64,000 nucleotides of DNA from Pisolithus tinctorius. Its lineage: Eukaryota > Basidiomycota > Agaricomycetes > Boletales > Pisolithaceae. The position numbers and the translations under genes were made by a program. Every line of letters begins with the position of its first letter. Within the stretch, counting starts at the first letter, position 1. The notes beneath the pieces are model-generated. The model had not been told where the DNA came from, did not search any database, and saw nothing but the letters and a program-made list of their open reading frames with translations. The stretch lies in the NCBI GenBank assembly GCA_024663395.1, contig JANFAH010000006.1, forward strand, positions 2,480,001-2,544,000, given 5' to 3'. Positions 1 through 10,684 of this stretch are shown in pieces.

Positions 1-664
1 AATATGCTGTAAAGACAAAGCTCTCGATACGGAGGCTAGGTGGAGCGGTAGTCGACTACCTGGAGGATCTGCACGAGACCAAGGGGGTTGGAATGAGTCG
101 TTTAGTCTCGCAAACGCATCAAGTATGCATACCACCCCGTTCCGGCAGCAGAGTGACACCCCTGTCGGCCGCAATTTCATCGGTATGTTTCTGCGGTCGA
201 GGGTGCTCCACCCCATTGACCTGCAACCCACGAATGCGTTCGCGTTCTCGTCGACCGAGAGACACTGTCCAGCGCTTTAACCTCATCGATCTCAGGCTCC
301 CATCTGTATCGTCTGGGCCTTGGTAAGGCAGAGTCCTGCGTCGCTTGCGGGGAGGCTGTTTGGGCACGTCTGGAGGAGGGGTCGGTGGCCGTCGATGAAC
401 AGTAAAGTCAAACAAGGATATGATCAGCGAGTTGTGCAACTGGACTGTCGAAAAAGGGTCAGCGCAAGTCAAAGCTGGATTGCCGTGCTTACCGAGGTTG
501 GGCGCGTCGAGGGCCTGACGAACTGCATCCTCGAATTCACCCCTGGATATCTTCGCGGACACAAACTGGCTGAGAGCCTCAAAGTATGGCTGAGCCTTTG
601 GCCCCAGCGCTGCGTGCAGCTGGCCTTTGATCGTCGACGTCGACGACAGCGACATTGGGACCAC
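1..664 (-). CDS. HFI1: SAGA subunit HFI1/ADA1 (partial, cut by left edge)
   Basis: The N-terminal part reads as the SAGA-Tad1 family: an initial helix (STIKGQLHAALG), then YFEALSQFVSAKISRGEFED and, later, LHNSLIISLFD, the conserved core of the Hfi1/Ada1 histone-fold adaptor of the SAGA coactivator. A proline-rich stretch and a basic run (KQPPRKRRR) follow. The visible first exon runs from the Met at 664 to about 130, where a GTATGC donor ends the coding frame; the rest lies in 1-118 and off the edge and was not resolved. The gene is divergent from the makorin gene across a roughly 120-bp shared promoter. Family assignment is from memory of the motif; the C-terminal histone fold cannot be seen. 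Confidence 0.7.
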
Positions 665-783
665 CCGTGGGAATCTGTGGTGCCACTGCAGTGCTTATAG
701 CCCGACCTCGTCTGCTTCATCACCCTCATCCATCTTCTTACTTACAGACGTTTCTTAAGCGTTTGAGTGCTGCAAATGATCCC

Positions 784-2707
784 ATGGAACGACCTGTGAC
801 ATCGAAACCTCGTGGGGTCTGTAAATATTACAACACTGCTAGGGGCTGCTTTGCCGGTGACGCTTGCAAGTTCCTCCACGGAGCTGACGAAAAGTACTCG
901 CCATATGACAAGGCCAAGGTGTGCCGGTACTATGTTAAAGGTCTGTCTTCTATTCAGTCCTTTCTTCGCTTCCATGTCTGATGCCCTTGTACAGGACACT
1001 GCACTCGCGGCGATCGATGCTGGTTCCGTCACGAACTGCCAAAGGCACCACCCGAGCAGGTCCAACCTGACGCAGAGACCTGCTCTATCTGCATGGAGAA
1101 GCCCACCACTTATGGTCTACTGAGTGAGTGTCGTATCGGCCATGACTTGCGTTCCAGGGCTGACTCATTCTCCGCAGTGGATTGCAGTCATGTCTTCTGT
1201 CTACAGGTACATCTCCCCTATCGAGCTGATCTACGTCTAATCCTTTACAGTGTATCCGACAGTGGCGTGATAAGAGTGGAAAATCACCTGACATGGTGTC
1301 TACTGGTGCCATCAAGTGTTGCCCACTTTGTCGAAGACCTTCCCGTTTCATTACACCCTCCAGTCATTTCTTCCCATCCGGTCATCCTAGGAAGGAAGAA
1401 ATCATTGAAGAATACAGGTCTAGCATGGCCAGGGTGCCTTGCAAGTGAAACTGATCTTCTATCTCTTTCCCGATCCGCCTGCTGAGCTAGCCACAGGTAC
1501 TTCGAGCAGACATCGCGCAGGGGAAAACCGTGCTGCCCGTTCGGATACGATTGTTTCTATCAACACACCCGGCCAGATGGGTCACCGCATGTCTTCCATT
1601 CCGGTGCAGCCAGGTACATGAGAGTAAGCTTCTTCCCGCTTCCGCCTAAATGGATTGACTTACGACGGCTTCTTTCCCGTAGATCTACCAGAGGGCACAA
1701 CTAAGGAATAACAGCCGTCATTCACCACTCCCTTATATGGGACCCATTCGACATCTCCGGAATATCTTTGATAACATAGACCTCATCCGAACCAGGTTCT
1801 CAAACATCCGAGAAAGAATTGAAGATATCCAAACATCAACATCTATCAACGCCATTGATATCGAAGCGATGTTAGCCCCAGAGATGGATGAGTTCGAAAC
1901 ACCTCCATCGGACATGGACGATGACGAATTAGATCTTCTCTTTTCGGTGGTGGTAAGTCAGGGTTTGTCTCTTCCCCCTACCCCCATCGTCACGAGCCGC
2001 TTGCAGTCCCCGCTCTGACTTGGCCTCTTCTATTTACCTGAACTATATAGCGCATGCAGCTGGATGAAGCCTTGGCAGTGGAGGAATCGTTGGCCGCTGC
2101 CCATGCTACATCCTCGCTTAATGTTCCCCAAGCTCCAGACAGGCAAACGGAGCAACGTTCGTCTGACCGGCCCGCCTCCACTCCACCGATTTCATGGGGT
2201 TCAGACACGAGCAGTTTAGCCCCTTCACATGCCGCAGCAAATGATGACGAGTCGGCACACCACCCAGAGTTGAATCCCACACCTGCTCCTGGTCCGTCTT
2301 CGTTGACAAGAACTCCAACGCCACGGTTCAGTACTGTCGTGAATTCCCGCAGCCGGGAGGCGCTGGCCATGGACGCGTCTGATGAGGAATACGCCGACGC
2401 GGTACCCACTTCTGATTCTTACGAAGATGACACTGCTGATACCCACACAACTCAAGACCTCTCCTCACGGTTTTCATCATCTGTTTCGAACGTTGATACG
2501 CGGAACACCGCAGCAGACAGCAACAGTGGGAACGATAGTCGTACTCATTCTGATCATAACAATGAACCACCGTTCGTGACTGATGGGCGGGGCCGTGTGG
2601 TGTGGAGCAGTGCGTGTACTGGTCGGGGTGGGCAAGCGGACGGGCGAGAGGTGCCATCGTCCCGTGCGAATTCGACGACAAAATCGACGGCACCTGCCCG
2701 ACTGTAG
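784..2707 (+). CDS. Makorin-type RING E3 ubiquitin ligase with CCCH zinc fingers
   Basis: Seven exons (784-940, 995-1123, 1178-1206, 1251-1444, 1497-1623, 1683-1952, 2051-2707) give about 520 aa. Domain order is makorin-like: two CCCH fingers near the N-terminus (VCKYYNTARGCFAGDACKFLH; VCRYYVKGHCTRGDRCWFRH), a C3HC4 RING (CSICMEKP, DCSHVFCLQCIRQW, CCPLCRRP), then a third CCCH finger (PCKYFEQTSRRGKPCCPFGY). The 29-nt third exon carries the DCSHVFCLQ core. The acidic, low-complexity C-terminal half (DDDELDLLF, serine-rich) is typical of fungal members and probably disordered. RING proteins of this class act as RNA-associated E3 ligases; the substrate is unknown here. The last exon is the weakest part: the plain frame stops at 2707, but a different splice ending a little further downstream is possible. 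Confidence 0.85.
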
Positions 2708-3175
2708 GGTATCATTTGGAGATCATGCTTCATGGAGGTATTCTGGAGCGTCGTCTTGGCGGAGAGGTGATCAGTGGCTGTGTACATTTATAATGATTGG
2801 CGTTTTGTTCTGTATCATGAAGTGATCTAACAGTTGAGAGTTCTGCGTCCTAGAGCGCTGGACAAGTAGTGGTCTCGTGCAATAAACAGCTGATCTGGAG
2901 ATTGAACTCATGGGCCTGTCCCCACCGGTGGAGTGCTGCTTTTCTTATTACTGTTATCTCATTGTATTTCTCAATCGAGGGTACGCAAAATGCTCCACGC
3001 TCTCCCACAAGTTACTACTGGCTCCGTGTATCCCACCGCTCGGTGGCTATTGGCAGCGAGTTGTTTGTGGCCCATCTGAGAGCAGGGTCTGAATGGTATG
3101 CCTCGTGTCGAGACTTGGCCAACCACGTTTTCGTTTTTGCCCTTCGAAGCTGATAATATACAGCATTGAATACCC
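2708..3175. other. Intergenic, no gene seen
   Basis: Between the makorin stop and the start of the cytidylyltransferase-like gene. Only short unconserved frames are present. It presumably holds the makorin terminator and the promoter of the next gene, but no motif was clear enough to mark. Confidence 0.5.
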
Positions 3176-4157
3176 ATGGATACCTCCTCCGTTCTAAGCG
3201 ACGAGGACTACGACGTCATCTCAAACCCCGGCCAGCGGTCCCTGGAATCCAGTGTCGCCGATTTCGGACATGTCATTGCGTGTGGGCCCATCAGGGAGAT
3301 TCCGCCCACAGACGCCGCACGACACACGCTCAGTACAGTGTCACTCACCGCAGTCGATATCCAGGCGTACGTGGGGACCGCGTTATCGACGGCGGCAGGG
3401 AGAGGTGTGAGGTGCCCCGCGGATAGAACGGTCCGCGTCTATGTGGATGGTATGTTTGACGTCCTCGACGCTGGGTAAGTGGCTTATACGCATACCCATC
3501 TATGGCGACATCCTCTTTGTTCCGCGTCTCGTTTGAGGACGTCAAGCTGGCAACCTTTCTGACGTTTGGCCCCGCCACAGACGTATGCTGCGTTTACGTC
3601 AAGCTAAGCTCTCCTTCGCGTCCGTACACCTCATGGTAGGGGTCTTCCCAGACGAGGCAATATGTCACGTACTGGGCAGTGGCACTGCTACTGCACCCAG
3701 ATACCCCCACGTCGAGCGCTGCGAAGCAATACGACACGTCAAGTGGGTAGATGAAATCGTGCCAGATGCACCCTGGGTACTCGACGACGCGTTCATGATC
3801 GATAAACGCATAGATTACGTCGTGTTGGAGGAGGGCTCGTCCGTCAATCCGGAGTTTGACAAGGAGAGATTGAAAGGGTATGATGAGTTGAAGAGAATTG
3901 GTGAGGCGTCCTATCTTCTCTCCCTCCCCATCGCTTTTCTTTGTCGCAATGAAATAACTTGCATTCCCTCTCACACAGGTCGGGTGATACCAGTCCGGAG
4001 AACTGTTGGCCTAGTTCCCAAGCTTACTGCACCACCTGCTTCACCACTCAGTCGCTCAGCTAATGCCACGCCTTACAAGAGCCCATCGGAGTTGGAACCC
4101 GACACTCTTCAGAAGGGTGAGGGTGGGTCGGCATCGGCCCTGGATGCACAGTGTTGA
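3176..4157 (+). CDS. Cytidylyltransferase-like protein (CCT family) lacking catalytic motifs
   Basis: Three exons (3176-3474, 3581-3900, 3979-4157) give about 265 aa. The N-terminus (MDTSSVLSDEDYDVISNPG) and the fold-defining segments match fungal phosphocholine cytidylyltransferase: VRVYVDGMFDV at strand 1, LRQAKLSF, HLMVGVFPDE, then ERCEAIRHVKWVDEIVPDAP and RIDYVV. The HxGH signature that binds CTP is replaced by D-A-G-R across the first intron, and the second signature (RTxGISTS) reads RRTVGLVPK. Both intron junctions are clean, so the changes are not splicing artefacts. The frame is open throughout and purifying signs remain. Inference: a paralogue that keeps the fold but cannot transfer a nucleotide in the usual way, perhaps a membrane- or lipid-sensing or regulatory partner. 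It could instead be a lineage-specific nucleotidyltransferase with different chemistry. Confidence 0.75.
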
Positions 4158-4383
4158 GCGCTGTTAACTATTCGTCATTTATGTGGTGCCCACATTGTTG
4201 TCCGCGTTTGTACATGCTTCCGTGTCGCTCCGGCATCTTATCGTTCTTGTCATTCATGTGCTATGATTCATTCAACGTAATAGAACTAGCCAAAAATACA
4301 TGTGGGGTGTAGTGGGCTGTGAAGTAATGCTGTTATATTCCATACAAACACTAGAAATGTGCGAAATCATGTTGTTCAGAAGC

Positions 4384-6498
4384 TCACGAGGACCCAGCCA
4401 CTATTGCGTTATCTTTTCTGCGGTGGACGCTCATGTGGCGCGCTAACTGATCCGGTCGGGCGAAGGTCTTCTTGCACCCTTCTTCCGGACACTCATAGGG
4501 TCGCGCTCCGGTGTGAGTGCGAAGCTGGACGGCACCGACAAAATCAAAATGGCATGTGGTAAGTTCTATGATATGGCTGCAGACAAGTGGACTTACGTGT
4601 TTGGAGAGATTTGAGGACTCCGAGAAGGCCCTGGATCAGAAAGAATAAAGGTTAACCACGCAACTGACTAGTGACGAGCGCAACCATACTTATTGCAGTG
4701 AGTACACTTGAACGGGCGCTGCCCGTTGTGTGTACGTTTGTGAATGGTCAATGCCCCTGTTATGGCGAATGCGCGGCCGCAGCCAGGATGATCGCAGACG
4801 TAGGGTTCTATGTAGAGCGTGTGAGTAGATGACGCGGGAGGTGGGCTGCGCAAACGAACTTTCTTGTGTGTGCCGTCGCATGTGTTGCTGGAGTGTGGCC
4901 GCCTCGGAGAAATTTTGAGAGCAGATTTTGCATTGGAATGGTCGGTGGCCAGTATGTGACTAGATAACGAGGAGTTTAGGGAAGGGTTTACAATAGAATG
5001 AGAGATTGGGACGGGACCTGAAGATGTCGAGAAATCTTCTGCTTGCTGGAAAAGCCGTTGGCTCCATTTCGTACACACCCTTCCCAGAAACAATCATAAT
5101 GGGCCTTTCCGCTCCCAACATGCATGGAGGCGATATGTGCGGTAAGTTCGTCGGAGGATGCGAATGTCTGTGAACATGATATCCATCCGCACGTATGGCA
5201 ATCGGGAGGAGGAGAGCTGGACGGGATAGAGGCAGCCTCTTGACTTGCTGATGGTGAAACAAGACGGTTGGGTGGAGGCGGGGAGACTGCGGTGGTAGTA
5301 GTAGGGAAAGGCAGATTGACGCCCAAATGGTCTTGCATCAAGTGAGTTGTCAAGAGGTCGATCGCTTGATCAGCGGGTCCTGACGAAGAGCTTGGTATCG
5401 ACGACGGGGACGGGTACATAGCACAGTTTCCCCAGTGGCAAGATAGTGTACTCTGAGAGAAAAAAGAGGGTTCGCCTATCGGAGGGAAATCTGATTGTAC
5501 AAGACCAGATCCACGGAGGTGCTGCAAGTTGACGTGACCAACCAGCTCAGCAAGCGTAGAGAACGTGAGCTGGCAGTTCCCCCACATGCAGATGTGTGGA
5601 GGGACTGGTTGCTGCAGCGGGGTGTTGATCGTGCTGCCGATGGGAGAGTGAGAAGAAGCGGACAGGAGAGGGGATGGTGTTGTGCATCCACTTGATGGAT
5701 CTGAACCACTTCGCAAGACGCCAAGTGGGTGAGGTAGGGGTGTGGTATGATAAATCTCCGGTATGCAGGGGTCACTTGTGGGAGGAGGCCTCGTGTTGTC
5801 TTCGCAACCACAGAAAATATCGGCAAGTGTGTTGTTCCAGGTCGCCATCGTGGGCCCGTCGTAGGACTTGGGCTCCGCAAAGTAGGAGTGATAATCGGTG
5901 CAGCATTGAAGCTAGGTCAGGGGAAGTCAGATGAATTTGTCTACTCTAAAAAATGACCTCATATACTTACAATCTCCTCTAAGCCTGGGCATTCCGGACA
6001 TTCGGCGCTTCTCACGCAGCTGCCATCACAAGGTTCGTTACCGTTTTCTACCTGACATTCAACGTCCGGATGGTCGGGATCGTCGCAGGCGACGACTAGG
6101 CATTGCTCTGTACACTCGGAGGTTATCCCAGGTATAACACACGACGCCTGAGCGCATTCCTGTGGGCACGGGGTACACTGGTCGCATTGCGGATAGGGCG
6201 ATTGACAATCAGGCCCTTTGCCGGAGAGAGGACCTTCCAGGACATCAGCCGAACTGAGACCGAGTTCGCCGGGATTGACGTTCATCATCTGCACCACTTG
6301 ATTCTTCTTCGTGCAGAGGTCCAGTGAAGGGTAACGTTGCTGATGAGTTGGATAGACTCTTGGAACTTGGACGTCTGGAGATCGTTTCCTGACGAAGGAA
6401 TAGTTGATTAATGGTTTTGTTGTGTAGAGCTTGGTGCTCGGGTTGGAGTCCACCTGAGAGCGGAGAGTTGACATAACCGTGCTACTGCCCATGGCCAT
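4384..6498 (-). CDS. C2H2 zinc-finger transcription factor, Zap1-like, with Cys-rich N-terminal region
   Basis: Six exons on the minus strand (about 6498-5971, 5911-5018, 4959-4860, 4807-4690, 4630-4598, 4524-4384) give about 604 aa. Eight C2H2-type units are visible. Three are CxWxxC fingers (CMWGNCQLTF, CHWGNC, CGWISCSQTF), then CFWEGC and CKICSQNFSEAATLQQHMR. Classical fingers with TGEKP-like linkers follow (CDHPGCGRAFAITGAL, CTHCNKAFSESSNLSKH) and a terminal CPEEGCKKTFARPDQLARH. A 52-nt intron (4808-4859) sits exactly in a finger linker, restoring HTQEKPYVC. Residues about 98-170 hold fourteen cysteines, a possible metal-sensing or activation region as in the yeast zinc regulator Zap1. 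Start codon: the Met at 6498, 180 bp from the divergent carboxypeptidase gene. The Zap1 link rests on finger layout only. A truncated copy lies at 10063-10500. Confidence 0.72.
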
Positions 6499-6678
6499 GA
6501 CTGGGATGGTCCCCTCGGCCTCTCAGCCTGACAAGTCCTGTAGTATCGGTCACGTGACTAGGTCTGGCCTTCCCCCATTGGGACAACTACGAACGAGGAC
6601 TATTTGTTATAGCAAGTTAATACTGCCGTCGTCGTCCTTAGCCTCACGACGACCACTCCAATCGTTCTGCACGTTTAT
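6499..6678. promoter_or_regulatory. Divergent intergenic promoter between zinc-finger factor and carboxypeptidase copy 1
   Basis: A 180-bp gap between two head-to-head starts; the same arrangement is retained at copy 2 (about 10500-10684) with recognisable sequence similarity, so the whole promoter was duplicated with the genes. No TATA box is obvious. Confidence 0.5.
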
Positions 6679-9085
6679 ATGCCCGTTGATACCAAGAAGG
6701 AAGGCGGAGGGATTTTCCCAAAGTCACCATGGGAGAGTCCTGTTGCTGTGCACGTACCTACGCCAGCTAGTGTAAAGGACTTAAGGTTCAGTCGAGCCTT
6801 GACATTTTTGTGCATGATAGCGCTCTGGAGCACTTTACGGGTGCTGAATTTCCCCTTGCGCTTCATTTCCCGTAATACTCACAGTGGGCTACTCCATCCC
6901 AATACAAACTCCACGGCCTGTCCCCAATGGGACGCCCTGTATCCTATCGATAACGCCCAAATCGATGCAGAGCTAGAGGCCATCTATGCATCTCCAGACT
7001 TCAAACTGCGAGCAATTGATCTCCTTGCAGGAGCTATTCGCATTCCGTGAGGTCCAATAATTTCCTTACACTGGCACAAGGTTTCATCATATGGGCGCTT
7101 TTTTGTACAGCACTGAATCCCATGACAATAGCGGCCCAGTAGGAGAAGACCCAGTATGGAATATTTTCGCCGACCTTCACCAATATTTGGAACGTGCGTT
7201 TCCGCTAGTGTAGGGTGTTTCAATCTGAGATAGGAAAGCCCGGTGTCTTACCATTATCCATAAGGTACACCAAGTTGAATGTGACGAAGATCAATACGTA
7301 TGGCATTATCTATCACTGGCAGGGTTTAACAGAGGCAAAACCCATTCTCCTGGCTGCTCACCAAGGCTAGATATTTGACTACTGCCATTGGAGCGTCTCT
7401 CTAAACCCCCCCCTCAGACGTGGTACCCGTCGATCCGACTACTGTGTCACGGTGGATACATCCCCCCTATTCTGGTCACTACGACGGTATCATCATCATT
7501 TTCCGTTTTACCGCAGGGATTGAGCACCTAGAAAGGCACCTGGATATGGGGACGTGGAACATGTGACGACAAATCGGACCTCATCGAGAGACTCATAGTC
7601 GTCGACTCTCTTTTGCGGCGTGGCTTCACACCTGCTCGTACTGTCGTCATCGCTTTTGGCTTCGACGAAGAGGCGACAGGGCTTGAAGTATGGTGGGGGT
7701 TTACCAGTCATTCTTTCTTTTCTGATTTGCTTTTCAAACAGGGTGCTGGCCATATCGCAAAGTATCTGGAGGAGACCTATGGTCGTGATGGCTTCGCCAT
7801 GCTCGTGGACGAGGGTGGTAAGTAGTTCTTGTCCTCTCCGAGGAAGCTCATTGTTATGCTACCAACGCTAGAAACTCCCATAATGAATTTCGGAAATGGC
7901 ATATACTTTGCATCCCTGGCAGTTTCTGAGAAAGGGTACTTCGACGCGCGTGTAGAGGTAACTTCGCCTGGTGGTCATTCGAGCATTCCACCAGCACATA
8001 CAGTGAGTTTGCAAATCTTCCAAGCCGATGTACCTATGCTGATACCCTCTACTTGAACAGAGTATTGGCCTGCTTTCCCTTGCTATTTCAGCGATAGAAA
8101 CAAACCCACACACTCCCGAACTCCTGCGCAACGGAACGCCTTTCTCAGCCGTCCAGTGCCTTGCAAACTACTTGCCATCATTCCCGGAGGACTTGCGTAG
8201 TCTTGCACGCGAAGCGGTGAGCGATGATTGGGCGTTGGCGAGATTGAAAGATGCACTGCCCAAGTTATCCCCTGCGATAAGAGCTTTGATGGCGACAACT
8301 CAAGCCGTCGATGTCATAGAAGGTGGTGTAAAGGTTAATGCCCTCCCAGAACGGGCCTCGGCTGTTGTCAACCACCGAATTGCAGAACACAGGTAAGCCG
8401 AACGCGCACTCAATATTAACATCCTGTCACGCCGTCTGTAGCTCTGTAGCCGAGTTACAACAGCATCTTATTGATGTTCTCTTGCCCGTGGCTGCTAGCC
8501 ATGAGTTGACTCTTCGTGCTTTCGGAAGGGTCATGAAGACTGGTGACAGTGGAGAGATTGCCGTTTCCGATACTTTTGGTACAGCGGTTGAGCCCTCTCC
8601 TGTAACTCCTATGGGGTATGGTCCATACTCGATTCTCGGTGGGACCATCAAAGCGACCATGGCAACGTCTCAACTATACAACGACGCGACCGTCATTTTA
8701 GGGCCATTCTTATTACTAGGTAAGTACATAGACTCTTCTTTCCTCATTCTCTTATGCATAGTATTAACCGTGGCCTCATCTCAGCAAACACTGGTACGTA
8801 GCGGTTGATTTCACCTGATCTGTCCACTGGTTTAAGTAATCTAGACACGATGCATTACTGGAACTTGACGAAGCATATTTTCCGATTTTCTCTGGCTACT
8901 GAATCCGACTACTATAACGGCATACACACCGTGAACGAAGGTGAGTCGATGTAACCTCCAAACGGAGGTCCGTGTGGCATGTTATTGACTCCCACAATGC
9001 AGCGCTTCGTGCTGACGCGTACATCGAAGGAATACGGTTCCTTACGAAACTTATACTGAACGTGGATGAATCCCCGTTATCTTGA
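6679..9085 (+). CDS. CPS1: Vacuolar carboxypeptidase S, peptidase family M20, copy 1
   Basis: About a dozen exons splice to a full-length M20A metallopeptidase. A single membrane segment near residue 40 (RALTFLCMIALWS) fits a signal anchor as in yeast Cps1, which is sorted to the vacuole lumen. The di-zinc site is complete: AHQDVVPVDP (His ligand, catalytic-adjacent Asp), GRGTCDDKSD (bridging Asp), FGFDEEATG (catalytic and ligand Glu), LVDEGG, and the last His in YYNGIHTVNE. Introns include 7047-7110, 7210-7264, 7366-7417 (GC-AG type), 7487-7535, and the pair flanking a 9-nt exon at 8785-8793. No stop or frameshift was found. It would release C-terminal residues from peptides in the vacuole for nitrogen recycling. 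The paralogue at 10685-13088 is about nine-tenths identical by eye. Confidence 0.88.
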
Positions 9086-9299
9086 GCGGTTTCACATCTG
9101 CCGGAATAATTAAGGTTAACAGTGTATTGGATGCCCCTTTTTGACGTCCTCTGATGGGAATTGTATTGATATGATTGGTGCTGTACACATGTTAGCGGAC
9201 CTGATTGCGTCTGTTCATTGGTTCGTGGCTGAATATATTTCTACTGCATACCGGACGGGATGCTCATGTATACAGCGTGACTTACACATGCCACACGAT

Positions 9300-10060
9300 T
9301 TTCTATCATGTGCAGCACTTTATTACTTTGAACCTGCGAATAAGAGCATCGATCACCACCTTGATGCCCCACGTACTTGAGTCAGGAATCCTCTCTGCTC
9401 TGAACCTCCCACCTTCGACACACGCATTGCGCCTCGCCTTAGCCTCGAGGTCACTAATCTTCTCCGCAGTTTCCTTGGCAGCGTTGACGGCTACTTCAAG
9501 GCCAGACGGGAGAGCCTCAGTGAAGGCCGCAAGAAGATCCACGAGTGTGCGTGACGGCAGAAGGGCGCGGGTGTAGGTATCAAGCCGATCGAGGGCAGCA
9601 TTAAGCGCATTGCTCCAGATATCAGCAGTGGCGAGAGTTGAGGTATCCGCAAGACCTTGGGCGAGCGCCGAGAAGAAGATCCTAAGGGCACACAAGAACG
9701 GTGAGAAATAGACGTTTTATACTGAACAAGTAGAAACACGTACGAATAGAAGGCACCAGTGGTTCCGCCCATAGCCTCTTCGGCAACTTTGGAAATAGCT
9801 ATCACACTACCGACGAAATCCTCGCCTGACACTTTCCCCTCTTTCAGTGCCTTGAGGACGCCTTATGCACAAGCGAATCAGTAGGACTGCGAATAGAACC
9901 AATGATGACCCACCGTTGGCTCCATCTTTCAGCGTTAACCCACAGTCACCATCGCCGGCAACACTATCCATCTTCGTCATCTCTGGCTTAGCTGCTCGTG
10001 TACTTGCAGGAGGGATAGATACCGCCAGGCTCTCCGGACCCGCCGCATATAGGTTGGCTC
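9300..10060 (-). pseudogene. Dihydroxyacetone kinase, truncated C-terminal copy
   Basis: Reads as the DhaL-type C-terminal half of an ATP-dependent dihydroxyacetone kinase: an exon with DGDCGLTLK-type residues near 9970, KVSGEDFVGSVIAISKVAEE, then ALAQGLADTSTLATADIW and the family tail. It lacks the whole N-terminal DhaK half, which carries the substrate-binding His. Compared with the copy at 22172-23915 it has lost about 75 bp near 10000 and has a 1-nt insertion before the normal stop, so the tail reads RRFKVIKCCT. At about 10060 homology switches abruptly to exon 2 of the zinc-finger gene. This is the expected junction of a tandem duplication. No intact product is predicted. Confidence 0.8.
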
Positions 10061-10062
10061 AG

Positions 10063-10500
10063 AACATGAACTGGCGATTCCCTCACATGCAGATGTGTAG
10101 ATGGACTGGTTGTTGCATCTGGGTATGGATCATCCTACCAATGGGGGAGTGAGAAGAAGCGAACAGGAGAGGGGATGGTGTTCAAGGCAACCGCTTGATG
10201 GATCTGAACCACCTCACAGGACGCCAGCTGGGTAAGGTAGGGGGTGTGGTATGATAAATCTCCGGTATACAAGGGTCCCTTGCGGGAGATAGGGGAGTCC
10301 TCGTGTTATCTTCGCAACAGCAGAAAATGTCACAAGTTTAACGACAACTAGACACTGCTCTGCACAATCGAAGGTTGTCCCGGGTATAAGACACGACGCC
10401 TGAGCGCATTCCTTTAGAGCGATTGAAATTAGTAACTTTTTTACATAAAGTTGGATGCTTGGATTGGAGTCCATCTGAGGACGCACAGATAACCATGCTA
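10063..10500 (-). pseudogene. Zap1-like zinc-finger gene, truncated 5' copy
   Basis: Nucleotide similarity to 5565-6480 of the zinc-finger gene, same orientation, beginning at the duplication junction. It keeps pieces of the first exon (ECAQASC, CAEQCLVV) and of exon 2 but lacks most of both, including every C2H2 finger, owing to at least two internal deletions. It now serves at most as upstream flank of carboxypeptidase copy 2. Confidence 0.75.
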
Positions 10501-10684
10501 CTTCCCATCGCCAATGACTGCGGCGGTCCTCTAGCCTGACGAGGTATCGGACATGTAGCTCGGACCGGCTTTCCCCATTAGGACCAAATTAGAACAACTG
10601 CGAACGAGCGACCATATTGTTCTTGCAGTCCTACTGTCGTCATTCCTAGCCTCGACGAGCGCTCTAACCATTCCACACGTTCAC

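Noticed and set aside
4800..4865. Apparent frameshift between fingers of the zinc-finger factor
   Set aside because: A 52-nt intron (4808-4859) with GT donor, CTCAC branch-like motif and TAG acceptor restores the standard linker HTQEKPYVC.
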